Below, one piece after another: positions 24,330-33,102 of a DNA stretch of 64,000 nt. A program made the translations under genes and the position numbers. How positions within the stretch are numbered: position 1 is the stretch's first letter; each line of letters starts with the position of its first letter. The DNA comes from CAWIUB01 sp963839175. GTDB lineage: Bacteria > Actinomycetota > Actinomycetes > Mycobacteriales > Jatrophihabitantaceae. The notes beneath the pieces were generated by a model. That model worked only from the letters and a program-made list of their open reading frames with translations, did not search any database and was not told the origin of the DNA. The DNA is taken from contig CAWIUB010000001.1 of NCBI GenBank assembly GCA_963839175.1, positions 1 to 64,000 on the forward strand. Direction: 5' to 3'.

Positions 24330-27197
24330 TTAGGCACTCTGCACCCCGGCGGCGCTGGTGTCAAGGGACGGACGGCGGCCGGGATCGCCGACCACGCGTA
24401 CGCGCGGCCGGGCCGTGAGCGAAGCGGCGATGGCAGCCGCGCCCACGACGGTGAACGACCAGGCGAGCAGCCAGTCGCCGAACCGCAGATACGGAGTGGT
24501 TCGGCTGGCCAGCGTAACGGTCACCGCGATACTTCCGCGGTGGTGGGTATCCAGCCAGGCCAGGCGGACGCCGCGAGCGGTGAATGCCGATGAGGTGCCG
24601 GTGAGGGTGGCCTGCACGGTGGGTCGTCCGGTCTCGACGGCGCGGACGGCGGCGAGGCTGGCCTGCTGATCCGGCGCCCAGCTGCCCTGGAACGTGCTGG
24701 TTGCCGATTGGTAGACGACCAACTGCGCGCCGCCCAGGACGGCGCGGCGGCTCATGTCCGGGAACGTGACCTCGAAGCAGATCAGCGGCGCGAAGTCGAC
24801 ACCGGCGGCGTGCATCTGCACTAGGTGCGTGCCGCGGTGGCGGTTGACGCCGGCGGCCTTGGTGATGTCGGACAGCCACCCGAGCGCGCTGCGGAACGGG
24901 ATGTACTCGCCGAACGGAACCAGCCGCATCTTCTCGTAGCTGGCCAGAATTCCCTGCGGCCCCATCAGCACGGCGGTCTTCTCGATCGAGCCGCCCGCGG
25001 TTGTGGCGTCGACGTTCACCAGCAGGTCGCTGCGCTCGGCGACGACCAGGGCCTTCAACCGGGTCTGCAGGTCGGGGCGGGCGAACAGATCGAAGCCGAC
25101 GCTGCTCTCCCCCCACACGATGAGGTCGAAGCGTCCGGGTGGTAACGCCCGGGTCAGCGCTTCTTCGGTGTCGAATCGCTGCTGCGCGCCGGAGATGACG
25201 CCGGGTTGCACCAACGCCACCTGGAGCCGGCCCGGCCCGGTCGGCCGGGGCTCGGCCCAGTACCAGACTGGGCCGGCGGCCAGGATTGCCACCGCCGTCA
25301 CCCCAGCTACCGCCCGCAGCAGGGGGCGCGGGGCCAGCAGCAGGGCGGTGATCGCCGTGTTGGCGGCGACGATCAAGTAGCTGACCAGCCAGACGCCGCC
25401 CAAGGACGCCGTGGCGAGCAGCGCGGGAGCGCGCCACTGGCTGGCACCGAGCAGGCCCCATGGGCCGCCGAGCGCGGACCAGGACCGGATCGCCTCGATG
25501 ATCACCCAGCCGGCCGGGAGCACCACCACTGCGGCAACCAGGCGTAGCCCAGACAGCCGGGCGGAGAGCACCGCCCACACGGCCACCGACCATGGCATCC
25601 AGAACAGGCCAAGCAGCCCCGCGACGAGCAGCAGGAACGGGCCCGTGGTCGGGAGCAGCCAGTAGTGCATCGCCAGCAAGAAGCCAAACGCGCTCCACCA
25701 GCCGCGGACCGCCGCCTCACGGCCGGTGGGGGCTGCCCGCACGATCAGCAGCCAGGGCACCAGGGCCACCCAGGCCAACCACCACAACGTCGGCTGAGGG
25801 AACGACAGGACGGGCACCGCCCCGACCGCCGCGGCGCCGGCACGCCACCGCCACCGCCGAGGCACCGCGGATCGCGGCGTGGGGCCGACCGGGAAGGGCC
25901 AGGACCGAGTGATCCGAGCGAATACCAGGAACGCCGCGGCGAAGCCCGCAGCCAGCCACCACAGCAGTTGCCGCTCACGGCCAGGCTGCCACAGCGGGAC
26001 CATCGCCAGGCCGGCGAGAACGAACGCCACGTTGTACAAGACGTCGTAGACGGCGAACACCCGCCCCCGCAGCCGGTCGTCGGTCGCCCGGCCGACCAGC
26101 GCGTCGGTGAGCACCTTGAGGCACTGGAACGACACGGCAGTCACGGCAAGAGCGGTGAGCAGACCGGCGAGGGTCGGGGCGTAGCCGGCGACGACGGCGG
26201 CAACCGCGGGGGGAACGAACGCGAGCGGCAGCAGCATCTGCGGCGGCCACCGGCCAGCCAGCCAGGGGGCGAGCAGCGTTCCCGCGAACGCGGCCACTCC
26301 GGTCACCGCGATCGCCAGGCCGTACCCGGACGTCGACAGCCGGTAACGGTGATCTGCCACCAGCACGAGCAGCACAAAGCCACCGCCCAGCAGGAAGCGA
26401 TGCGTCCACACCGCGCTGAGCGGTCGGCGTATGTCCGCGGTGGTCGCTATCGTCTGCAGCCCGTCGCGCATCTCGCGCAGCACTCGGCGCAGGCCCGTCG
26501 CAACGCTTGTTCGGGCTCGGCCCCCGCCAACCCACGGCAGACGGAGGAAGGCCACGCTCGCGGCCAGATACCCCGCCGCGGCGGCGGCGAACCCGGCCAC
26601 CACCGAGTGCGATACGAACGCCGCCGCACCAACGGCGCCAATAAACGCCGCGGTCATCCCGATGAGCCCGGAGATCGCGTTCGCCCGGACCAAATCCGAC
26701 GCCGGAACGGTCCGCGGCAGGACGGCACCCTTCGCGTCCAGAACCAGGCGGGACGACGACAGCAAAAGCAGCACGCCTGCATACGCGAGCAGCTCGGAAC
26801 GCGCCAGCGCCACGCCGACCGCGGCAAGCGCCAGCGCGCCGCGGCACAATGAGGTGATCACGAGGGTGCGCCGACGGTCCCAGCGGTCGATGAACACGCC
26901 TGCCAGCGGCCCGGCCACGCTGAACGGCAACAGCGTCGCGGCGAGCACGCCAGCGATCCGTCCCGGCGTCGCGCCCTGCCCGATGTCGAAGATCACCAGC
27001 TGGGCGAACGACACCTGGGCGATCCCATCGGCCAGCTGGCCGAGCCCCTGACCGGTAACCAAGATGCGCAGCGGGCCATGCAGCAGCCCGGCTGCTCCAC
27101 GCCACCCAGGCCGGAAGTCGGCCCGCCGCGGCTCATCCGCACCGGCGGCCGGCTCGTTCGTCGAGCGATCGCCCGGTGAAAACGAGCCGCGCACCAT
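24330..27197 (-). CDS. lnt: Fusion of an MFS transporter with apolipoprotein N-acyltransferase
   Basis: This 955-aa two-domain membrane protein begins with a 12-helix MFS permease (residues about 35-430; cytoplasmic loop DRWDRRR after helix 2, and RLRGRVFAVYD). An Lnt membrane part follows (about 450-645) with a nitrilase-fold domain (about 655-890). The Lnt triad is complete: Glu697 in WGESSVG, Lys756 in YEKMRLVPFGEY, Cys807 in ICFEVTFP. Lnt N-acylates the lipoprotein N-terminal Cys. The start is ATG 27197, and the frame is continuous with no sign of two separate genes. A lipoprotein gene lies immediately upstream. The role of the MFS half is unknown. Confidence 0.9.
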   Translation of the reverse strand: MVRGSFSPGDRSTNEPAAGADEPRRADFRPGWRGAAGLLHGPLRILVTGQGLGQLADGIAQVSFAQLVIFDIGQGATPGRIAGVLAATLLPFSVAGPLAGVFIDRWDRRRTLVITSLCRGALALAAVGVALARSELLAYAGVLLLLSSSRLVLDAKGAVLPRTVPASDLVRANAISGLIGMTAAFIGAVGAAAFVSHSVVAGFAAAAAGYLAASVAFLRLPWVGGGRARTSVATGLRRVLREMRDGLQTIATTADIRRPLSAVWTHRFLLGGGFVLLVLVADHRYRLSTSGYGLAIAVTGVAAFAGTLLAPWLAGRWPPQMLLPLAFVPPAVAAVVAGYAPTLAGLLTALAVTAVSFQCLKVLTDALVGRATDDRLRGRVFAVYDVLYNVAFVLAGLAMVPLWQPGRERQLLWWLAAGFAAAFLVFARITRSWPFPVGPTPRSAVPRRWRWRAGAAAVGAVPVLSFPQPTLWWLAWVALVPWLLIVRAAPTGREAAVRGWWSAFGFLLAMHYWLLPTTGPFLLLVAGLLGLFWMPWSVAVWAVLSARLSGLRLVAAVVVLPAGWVIIEAIRSWSALGGPWGLLGASQWRAPALLATASLGGVWLVSYLIVAANTAITALLLAPRPLLRAVAGVTAVAILAAGPVWYWAEPRPTGPGRLQVALVQPGVISGAQQRFDTEEALTRALPPGRFDLIVWGESSVGFDLFARPDLQTRLKALVVAERSDLLVNVDATTAGGSIEKTAVLMGPQGILASYEKMRLVPFGEYIPFRSALGWLSDITKAAGVNRHRGTHLVQMHAAGVDFAPLICFEVTFPDMSRRAVLGGAQLVVYQSATSTFQGSWAPDQQASLAAVRAVETGRPTVQATLTGTSSAFTARGVRLAWLDTHHRGSIAVTVTLASRTTPYLRFGDWLLAWSFTVVGAAAIAASLTARPRVRVVGDPGRRPSLDTSAAGVQSA

Positions 27198-27225
27198 GGT
27201 CGCCTAGCCTCCGACCTCAGCCGTC

Positions 27226-27900
27226 CTACGCCGACGGGCAGGGACCCGTCAGCAGGTGTGACGGCGCGGCGCTACCCCTCGCCTGGGGGGCGCAACCGGT
27301 CACGACAAGCCGGCCGTTGTCATACCTGAAGGTCTGCCAGTAGGTGTGGCCCTGGGCGTAGTTCGGCCGGTAGTCATTCGTGCTGCCGATGACGTCGAGG
27401 TAGCCGTCACCGTTCAGGTCGGCCGCCGACATCCCGACGGAATTCGTGGTCACCTGCGCATCGGCCGGGTGCACCAGGCGGCCGCCGCGCAGGATCACCA
27501 TCTCGGCGACGCCCGCGTGCATGCCGACGCTGTCGAGCAGGTCGCAGTTCGGCTCAGGCCCGCTCGTGTTGCAGGTGAGCGAGCCGGTCCAGCCGTCGCC
27601 CTGTGGCGAGATCCACCACTGCACGGCGACACCTCGATCGAGCAGCTCGATGACCGGCCGGCTCTGGTAGTCCTGTGGATTACCCCCGAGCCACAAGGTC
27701 ACCGTGTGGTGGTCGGGCAGGTCGATCGTCTGGCGCGCAACGCAGGCCCACTGGTGACAGGACGCGGGTATCGGTGCCGCAGAACGCTGCGAGCTGCCGC
27801 ATCCCGCGGCTAGGGCGAGCGCGCCCGCGATCAGAATCCAGCGCAGCAGCCTGCCATCCCGCACCCCTGCGCGCGTCGACCAGGCCGCGTTCTCGGGCAT
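27226..27900 (-). CDS. Lipoprotein with VCBS/EF-hand-like repeat
   Basis: A signal peptide with lipobox (LIAGALALAAGC) precedes a 200-aa extracellular domain. One segment, AADLNGDGYLDVIGS, resembles a calcium-binding FG-GAP/VCBS repeat. Several Cys (CHQWAC, LTCNTSGPEPNC) may form disulfides. ATG 27900 (MPENAAW) is preferred; a start at 27987 would put the signal peptide far inside. It ends 28 bp before the MFS-Lnt gene in the same direction, so they may be co-transcribed. The function is unknown. Confidence 0.75.
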   Translation of the reverse strand: MPENAAWSTRAGVRDGRLLRWILIAGALALAAGCGSSQRSAAPIPASCHQWACVARQTIDLPDHHTVTLWLGGNPQDYQSRPVIELLDRGVAVQWWISPQGDGWTGSLTCNTSGPEPNCDLLDSVGMHAGVAEMVILRGGRLVHPADAQVTTNSVGMSAADLNGDGYLDVIGSTNDYRPNYAQGHTYWQTFRYDNGRLVVTGCAPQARGSAAPSHLLTGPCPSA

Positions 27901-27994
27901 TGCCGCTCCCTGTGCGGGGGCGACATCCGAGCCCCTCCACCAGTGGACGCCGATCCCGCTGAGCCCGCCACCTGGAGAGGAGAACAATAGGACG

Positions 27995-28993
27995 ATGCGC
28001 GCTTGGGTGGTCGACCACGTTGCACCGATCGACGACGGCCCGTTGCGGCGCGTCGACCGTGACGAACCGCAGCCGGCGGTGGGACAGGTACGGCTACGGG
28101 TGATCTGTTGCGGCGTCTGCCGTACCGACCTGCATCTCGCCGAAGGCGACCTGGCGCCACGCCGACCGGCGGTCGTGCCCGGTCACGAGATCGTCGGCCG
28201 GGTCGACGCACTCGGCCCAACCGCGCATCGCTTCGCCATCGGCGATCGCATCGGCGTCGCGTGGCTGGCCACTACCGACGGGACGTGCGGATTCTGCAGG
28301 CGCGGCGACGAGAACCTGTGCGAATCACCGACGTTCACCGGATGGGATTCCGACGGCGGCTATGCGGACGCCTGTCTGGTCGACGAGCGCTACGCCTACC
28401 ACCTGCCCGACTCGTTCGGCGATGAGCAGGCTGCTCCGCTGCTGTGTGCGGGCATCATCGGCTACCGGGCGCTGCGCGCGGCCGCCGTGCCGACGGGCGG
28501 ACGGCTCGGCATCTACGGCTTCGGCGGCAGCGCGCACCTGACGGCACAGGTGGCACTGCACCTGGGCATGCGGGTGCACGTCCTCACCCGGGGTGAGCAG
28601 AACCGCCAACTGGCCAAGGCCCTGGGGGTCGACTCCGTCGGCGAGGCCGATGCCCAGCCGCCGGAGCCGCTCGACGGCGCGATCCTGTTCGCGCCAGCCG
28701 GCGAGCTGGTCCCGGTCGCGCTGCGTGCGCTCGACGCTGGCGGCACGCTCGCCGTCGCCGGGATCTGGCTCTCCGAGATCCCGCCGCTCGACTACGAGAG
28801 CGAGCTGTTCCATGAGCGGCGATTGCGCAGCGTCACCGCCAACACCCGCCATGACGGCGAGGAGTTCTTGCAGCTCGCGCACCGGTTCGGGGTCCGGGCA
28901 ACGACCGTCGGTTATCCGATGGACCAGGCCCCGACCGCGCTGTCCGACCTCGCCCACGGCCGCTTCGGCGGAGCAGCCGTCCTGCACAACTGA
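27995..28993 (+). CDS. Zinc-dependent alcohol dehydrogenase, AdhA-like
   Basis: This 332-aa medium-chain dehydrogenase has catalytic-zinc residues in CGVCRTDLH and the conserved VVPGHEIVGRV. The structural-zinc loop is TDGTCGFCRRGDENLC. The Rossmann glycines are GIYGFGGSAHL. The structural-zinc loop has only three Cys: the first position is Asp. It ends HGRFGGAAVLHN. NAD(P)-dependent oxidation of an alcohol is expected. It is divergent from the lipoprotein gene. Confidence 0.9.
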   Translation: MRAWVVDHVAPIDDGPLRRVDRDEPQPAVGQVRLRVICCGVCRTDLHLAEGDLAPRRPAVVPGHEIVGRVDALGPTAHRFAIGDRIGVAWLATTDGTCGFCRRGDENLCESPTFTGWDSDGGYADACLVDERYAYHLPDSFGDEQAAPLLCAGIIGYRALRAAAVPTGGRLGIYGFGGSAHLTAQVALHLGMRVHVLTRGEQNRQLAKALGVDSVGEADAQPPEPLDGAILFAPAGELVPVALRALDAGGTLAVAGIWLSEIPPLDYESELFHERRLRSVTANTRHDGEEFLQLAHRFGVRATTVGYPMDQAPTALSDLAHGRFGGAAVLHN

Positions 28994-29005
28994 CGTGGGT
29001 GCTGC

Positions 29006-29110
29006 GCCGACCGTAGGTCCAGGCGCCTCCGGAAGCGTGGGCCGACCGTAGGTCCAGGCGCTTCCAGAAGCGTGCGCCGACCGTAGGTCCAGGCGCCTCA
29101 GGAGGCTCCG
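29006..29110. repeat. Three tandem 35-bp repeats
   Basis: The unit starting GCCGACCGTAGGTCCAGGCG occurs at 29006, 29041 and 29076 with an exact period of 35. The 3' part of the unit varies (GCCTCCGGAAGC, GCTTCCAGAAGC, GCCTCAGGAGGC) but each variant forms a short palindrome. It fills the gap between the dehydrogenase and the LolA-like gene. It may terminate transcription or be a small repeat family. Confidence 0.85.
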
Positions 29111-29144
29111 CGCCGGGAAGGCCGGCTGCGACGTAACCTGAAGA

Positions 29145-30254
29145 ATGAGCTCGCTGCGCCGGTGGGCGGTCGTCGCTGCAGGGGTGCTCGTCCTGGTTGC
29201 CCTGCCGGCCGTCGTGAGCCGGTTGCCGACGTCGACCAGCTCGATCAGCGCCGGCCAGCTGCTCGAACGCATCCAATCCTCCGCTGGCGTCGGCTACTCG
29301 GGGTTCGCCGAGTCGTCCGGAAACCTCTCGCTGCCGGTGACCACCAGCCAGATCAGTGAGGTCAGCGATCTGCTCTCCAGCAAGACCCGGCTGCGGATCT
29401 GGTGGCGTTCCGCGGCCGACTGGCGGGTCGACGCGATCAACCTCACCGGCGAACGGGACACGCATCGCGGCGCATTGGGCACCTGGACGTGGGACTACGA
29501 GGCGAACACCGCCACCCTGGTCCTGAATGCGGTCGACGAGCCCATCCGACTGCCCCAGGCCGCCGATCTGGTGCCCGCCTCGCTCGCCCGGCGGCTGCTC
29601 GGCCAAGCCGATCCGGATGAGGTGCGACGGCTCCCTGTCGCCCGCATCGCCGGCCACGACGCGGCCGGCCTGCGTCTCACCCCAGGCGACGCGCGGTCGA
29701 GTATCGATCACGTCGACGTGTGGGCGCTGCCGGGCAGCGGGTTGCCCGTCCGGGTGACGGCATACGCCAAGGACCTGTCGGCGGCCGTGTTCACCACGTC
29801 GTTGCAGGACCTGTCGACGACGACACCCGGCGCGTCCGTGACCGCGTTCACGCCTCCAGCTGGCACACGGGTCCGCCAGCAGGAAGCTCCCGACGTGGTC
29901 GCGTTGATGGATCGGGTCGCCGACGTGCAGCCACCCGCGCAGCTGGCCGGGCTGCCCACTGACGACGCGATCGGACACCACGGGTCGGTTGGCGTCTACG
30001 GCCACGGGCTGACGGTCCTGGTGGCAATTCCGCTGCCCTGGCGGGTTGCCGGCCCGTTGGGCGATCAGCTCGGCAAGCTGGTTGGTGCGACAAAGACCCA
30101 GAACGGAGTCGGCGTGACCGTCGCCCCCGTCACCGTGTTCCTCACGAACCAGGACGCCGAAGGGCAAGGCTGGTTGCTGACCGGCACGGTCACCCCGTCG
30201 ACGCTGGCCACCGCTGCCGGGCAGCTCCCCCCGATCGACGAGGTGTCGCGGTGA
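29145..30254 (+). CDS. LolA/RseB-like secreted lipoprotein-carrier-fold protein
   Basis: This 369-aa protein has a signal-anchor (WAVVAAGVLVLVALPAVVSRL) and then a beta-rich domain of the LolA/RseB type (RIQSSAGVGYSGFAES, RLRIWWRSAADWRVD, GTWTWDYEANTATLV, GLRLTP). It ends in a second domain with GVTVAPVTVFL. Its stop overlaps the ABC ATPase start (GTGA), so it belongs to the transporter operon. It probably senses or carries a lipophilic ligand at the membrane. Confidence 0.77.
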   Translation: MSSLRRWAVVAAGVLVLVALPAVVSRLPTSTSSISAGQLLERIQSSAGVGYSGFAESSGNLSLPVTTSQISEVSDLLSSKTRLRIWWRSAADWRVDAINLTGERDTHRGALGTWTWDYEANTATLVLNAVDEPIRLPQAADLVPASLARRLLGQADPDEVRRLPVARIAGHDAAGLRLTPGDARSSIDHVDVWALPGSGLPVRVTAYAKDLSAAVFTTSLQDLSTTTPGASVTAFTPPAGTRVRQQEAPDVVALMDRVADVQPPAQLAGLPTDDAIGHHGSVGVYGHGLTVLVAIPLPWRVAGPLGDQLGKLVGATKTQNGVGVTVAPVTVFLTNQDAEGQGWLLTGTVTPSTLATAAGQLPPIDEVSR

Positions 30255-31162
30255 TCGTCACGCACGGCCTCACCAAGCGGTTCGGCTCGGTACGGGCCGT
30301 CGACACGATCGACCTCGACGTGCGGCCTGGCGACATCTACGGATTCCTCGGCGCGAACGGATCGGGCAAGACCACGACGGTGCGGATGATCTTGGGCCTG
30401 GTACTGGCGACCGCAGGCAGGATCGAACTGTTCGGCCGGCCGATGCCGAGCGGCGGCAAGCAGGTGCTGCCTCGCGTGGGCGCGCTCGTCGAGGGACCCG
30501 CGGCGTACGGGCATCTCTCCGGCGCGCGCAACCTCGCGCTGCTCGACGCCAGCGGTCCCGGCGGCGAGCGGCGAACACGCCGCCGGCGCATCGCCGACGC
30601 CCTCGGCCAGGTGGGCCTGGGCGGAGTAGGACGCAAGCCGGTCAAGGCATATTCGCTCGGCATGCGGCAACGCCTGGGCCTCGCGATGGCCCTCATGCGT
30701 ACGCCCGAGCTGCTCGTCCTGGACGAACCGACGAATGGCCTGGATCCGCAGGGGATTCACGAGGTCCGCGAGCTGCTGCTGCGCCTGCACACGAGCGGCA
30801 CCACGATCTTCCTGTCTAGTCACTTACTGGCCGAGGTGGAGCAGATGTGTACCCGCGTCGGCGTGCTCGACAGGGGCCGGCTGGTCGTCCAGGATGATCT
30901 CGCCAGCCTGCTCGCCCCGACCGGACGCACAGTCATCCGTACGCCCGATCCCGCTGCGGCCGTCGCGGCTCTGGACGGGCGGGTGGAACACCGCGAGGGC
31001 GACCTGCTCATCGTGCGCGGCGAGAGGCCAGAGCAGCTCAACGCACGGCTCGTCGCCCACGCCGTCGCCGTCAGCGAGCTGCGCGCCGAGCGGCCCAGCC
31101 TGGAACAGGTCGTGCTCGAACGAGCCGGGCGCAGCAGCGACCGGGTGGAGCGCCGGCCATGA
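30251..31162 (+). CDS. ABC transporter ATP-binding protein (ABC-2 export type)
   Basis: This 303-aa ATPase has Walker A GANGSGKTTT, the signature YSLGMRQRLG, Walker B LLVLDEPTNGLDP and a switch His in FLSSHLLAEVE. A C-terminal regulatory region follows, typical of the DrrA/CcmA-like family that powers ABC-2 permeases. The start is GTG 30251, overlapping the LolA-like stop. The permease start overlaps its own stop. Confidence 0.94.
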   Translation: MIVTHGLTKRFGSVRAVDTIDLDVRPGDIYGFLGANGSGKTTTVRMILGLVLATAGRIELFGRPMPSGGKQVLPRVGALVEGPAAYGHLSGARNLALLDASGPGGERRTRRRRIADALGQVGLGGVGRKPVKAYSLGMRQRLGLAMALMRTPELLVLDEPTNGLDPQGIHEVRELLLRLHTSGTTIFLSSHLLAEVEQMCTRVGVLDRGRLVVQDDLASLLAPTGRTVIRTPDPAAAVAALDGRVEHREGDLLIVRGERPEQLNARLVAHAVAVSELRAERPSLEQVVLERAGRSSDRVERRP

Positions 31163-31980
31163 TCGCCGTCGAACTGTCCAAGCTGCTGCGCCGTCCCCGC
31201 ACCTGGTTGACACTGGCCCTGCTGGACCTGTTGCCGACGTTGGTCGCAGTGCTCGTCGCGATCACACACGTCGGGCCGCGACCGGGACAGGGGCCTGCCT
31301 TCCTGTCGGCCGTGCTCTCGGATGGTTCGCTGTTCTCGGTGGCCGCGCTGGCTATCGTGCTGCCGCTGTTCCTGCCGGTAGCGGTCGCGGTGATTGCCGG
31401 CGACAGCGTGGCCGGCGAGGCCCAGGCGGGCACGCTGCGGTACTTGCTCACCCGGCCGGTCGGGCGCACCCGGCTGCTGGTCGCCAAGCTGGTGTCGGTG
31501 TTTGTATTCGTGGCGATCGCCGTCGTCGTGGTGGCGGGCACCGGGTTCGTCGTGGGCAAGCTGCTGCTCGGCCGGGAGCCGCTGACGGCTGCCACGTCGG
31601 TGGCCAGCGTGTCCGGCACGACGCTCACGCCCGGCCAGATCGCGCTGCGCACGGTGCTGGCCATCGGCTATGTCGCGCTGTCGATGCTGGCGGTGGCCGC
31701 CATGGCCCTGCTGCTGTCGACGTTCACGGACTCGCCGCTGACCGCGAGCCTCGGCGCGCTCGCCTTCCTGATCGGCTCGTCACTGCTGCTCACCCTGGAC
31801 GCCGCCCGGGCGTTGCAGCCCTACCTGCCGACGCGGTACTGGCTCTCGTTCGTCGACCTGTTCCGCGATCCCATCCTGTGGCGCGACGTCGAACGCGGGG
31901 TGGCGCTGCAGGCCGTCTATCTGCTGGTGTTCCTCGGCGCGGCCTGGGCCAACTTCATGACCAAGGACGTCAAGAGCTGA
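31159..31980 (+). CDS. ABC-2 type transporter permease
   Basis: This 273-aa membrane protein has six predicted helices (WLTLALLDLLPTLVAVLVA, LAIVLPLFLPVAVAVIAG, VFVFVAIAVVVVAGTGFVVG, YVALSMLAVAAMALLLS, LGALAFLIGSSLLLTL, VYLLVFLGAAWANFM). The conserved loop GEAQAGTLRYLLTRPV after helix 2 is diagnostic of ABC-2 permeases. It works with the ATPase directly upstream. Confidence 0.92.
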   Translation: MIAVELSKLLRRPRTWLTLALLDLLPTLVAVLVAITHVGPRPGQGPAFLSAVLSDGSLFSVAALAIVLPLFLPVAVAVIAGDSVAGEAQAGTLRYLLTRPVGRTRLLVAKLVSVFVFVAIAVVVVAGTGFVVGKLLLGREPLTAATSVASVSGTTLTPGQIALRTVLAIGYVALSMLAVAAMALLLSTFTDSPLTASLGALAFLIGSSLLLTLDAARALQPYLPTRYWLSFVDLFRDPILWRDVERGVALQAVYLLVFLGAAWANFMTKDVKS

Positions 31981-32081
31981 GCCGGATCAGCGTGGCGATC
32001 GTTGAGTGATCGACACGACAGGGCAACAATGACCGCAGCGCACTCACGACGAGTGCCACGGCAGAAAGCAGGGTGGTCCTC

Positions 32082-32258
32082 GTGGGCCTGCTCGACAAAC
32101 TGAAGGGGATGCTCTCCGGTCACAAGGACCAGGCGAGCAGCGCCATCGACAAGGCCGGCGATGTCGTCGACGACAAGACCGGCGGCAAGTACGAGAGCCA
32201 GGTCGACACGGCGCAGGAAAAGGCCAAGGACATGCTCGGAGACGACGAGCAGAAGTAG
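32082..32258 (+). CDS. MT0933-type antitoxin-like small protein
   Basis: This 58-aa charged protein (GLLDKLKGMLSGHKDQ, IDKAGDVVDDKTGGKY, QEKAKDMLGDDE) matches the pattern of the mycobacterial MT0933/Rv0909 antitoxin family. GTG 32082 is preferred over GTG 32073. The expected SRPBCC-type toxin gene is not adjacent: the next gene is a convergent lipase with no gap. It may be an orphan antitoxin or a stress protein. Confidence 0.78.
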   Translation: MGLLDKLKGMLSGHKDQASSAIDKAGDVVDDKTGGKYESQVDTAQEKAKDMLGDDEQK

Positions 32259-33077
32259 TCAGGAGCTCAATCCGGCGCAGTTGGCCGCCGTGAAGGTCAC
32301 CGGCGGCCCTGCGCCGAGTTCGCGGATCACCATCGCGCCGACGATCGGGTCACTCGGCAGATCGCTGTGATCCACGCGCGACGACGAACACACACTCTGC
32401 ACCGAGATATCCACCGCACCGTCCAGCACGGCGGATGACGGTGGGATGACAACCCTGTCGGCGGTTGTCCAAATCGACACGAACTGCGGCCCGCTCGGCG
32501 TCTCCTCGCCGGCATTCAAGGCGGCGAGCAACGCGCTGTCCGGGGCAAGTTGCTGACAAGCCGCCGGACACGCGTCGGGCAACCACTCGGCTATCCCTGC
32601 CAGGCTCGTCCCGTGATGGGGCGAGCCCAACGTGACGACGCGGCGGGCGACTTGCGCACCGCCGTACTGGCGCACCCACAGCCGAGCCACCACCCCGCCC
32701 GCCGAGTAACCCACGATGTCGACCCAGGCCGCCTTCGTCTCGGCCCGCACCGTCGTCACCTCGCTGGCCAACGCGCGAGCCTGCTGGTTCAGATCGCCTC
32801 TGCCGTCGCCGACCGGTGTCATCGTCCGGACGTCCCGGCCCGCGGTGCGCAGCTTGCCGGCCAGGACGTCCAGCGAATTCGTCGAGCCGCCATACCCCGG
32901 GACCAAGATGATCGGGCCCGGCGTCTGCACCGCCGCTGCAGGCTGGGAGCTGCCGCTGCCGCGGGTGAGGACGATCCCGGTGAGCGTTCCCCCGACCACG
33001 AGCACCGCCGCCAGTAGGCCGAGCGCCAGCCTGCGACGGACGGGCGCCAGACTCGCGAACACCCAGCCAGTGTGCAC
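32259..33077 (-). CDS. Secreted alpha/beta lipase (EstA/LipA-like)
   Basis: This protein of about 272 aa has a membrane anchor or signal (LALGLLAAVLVVGGTLTGIV) followed by a lipase core. It has IILVPGYGGS (oxyanion loop), VGYSAGGVVARL with the Ser nucleophile, VTLGSPHHGTSLA, a catalytic Asp in TTADRVV and a His in VDHSDLP. Starts at GTG 33077 or 33062 are both possible. It is probably exported and acts on acyl esters outside the membrane. It is convergent with the small antitoxin gene. Confidence 0.87.
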   Translation of the reverse strand: MHTGWVFASLAPVRRRLALGLLAAVLVVGGTLTGIVLTRGSGSSQPAAAVQTPGPIILVPGYGGSTNSLDVLAGKLRTAGRDVRTMTPVGDGRGDLNQQARALASEVTTVRAETKAAWVDIVGYSAGGVVARLWVRQYGGAQVARRVVTLGSPHHGTSLAGIAEWLPDACPAACQQLAPDSALLAALNAGEETPSGPQFVSIWTTADRVVIPPSSAVLDGAVDISVQSVCSSSRVDHSDLPSDPIVGAMVIRELGAGPPVTFTAANCAGLSS

Positions 33078-33102
33078 ACCTGCGCTGAGCGTGCATCCAG
33101 TA

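Noticed and set aside
29006..29110. CRISPR-like array
   Set aside because: Units are directly adjacent with no unique spacers, there are only three, and no cas gene is nearby.
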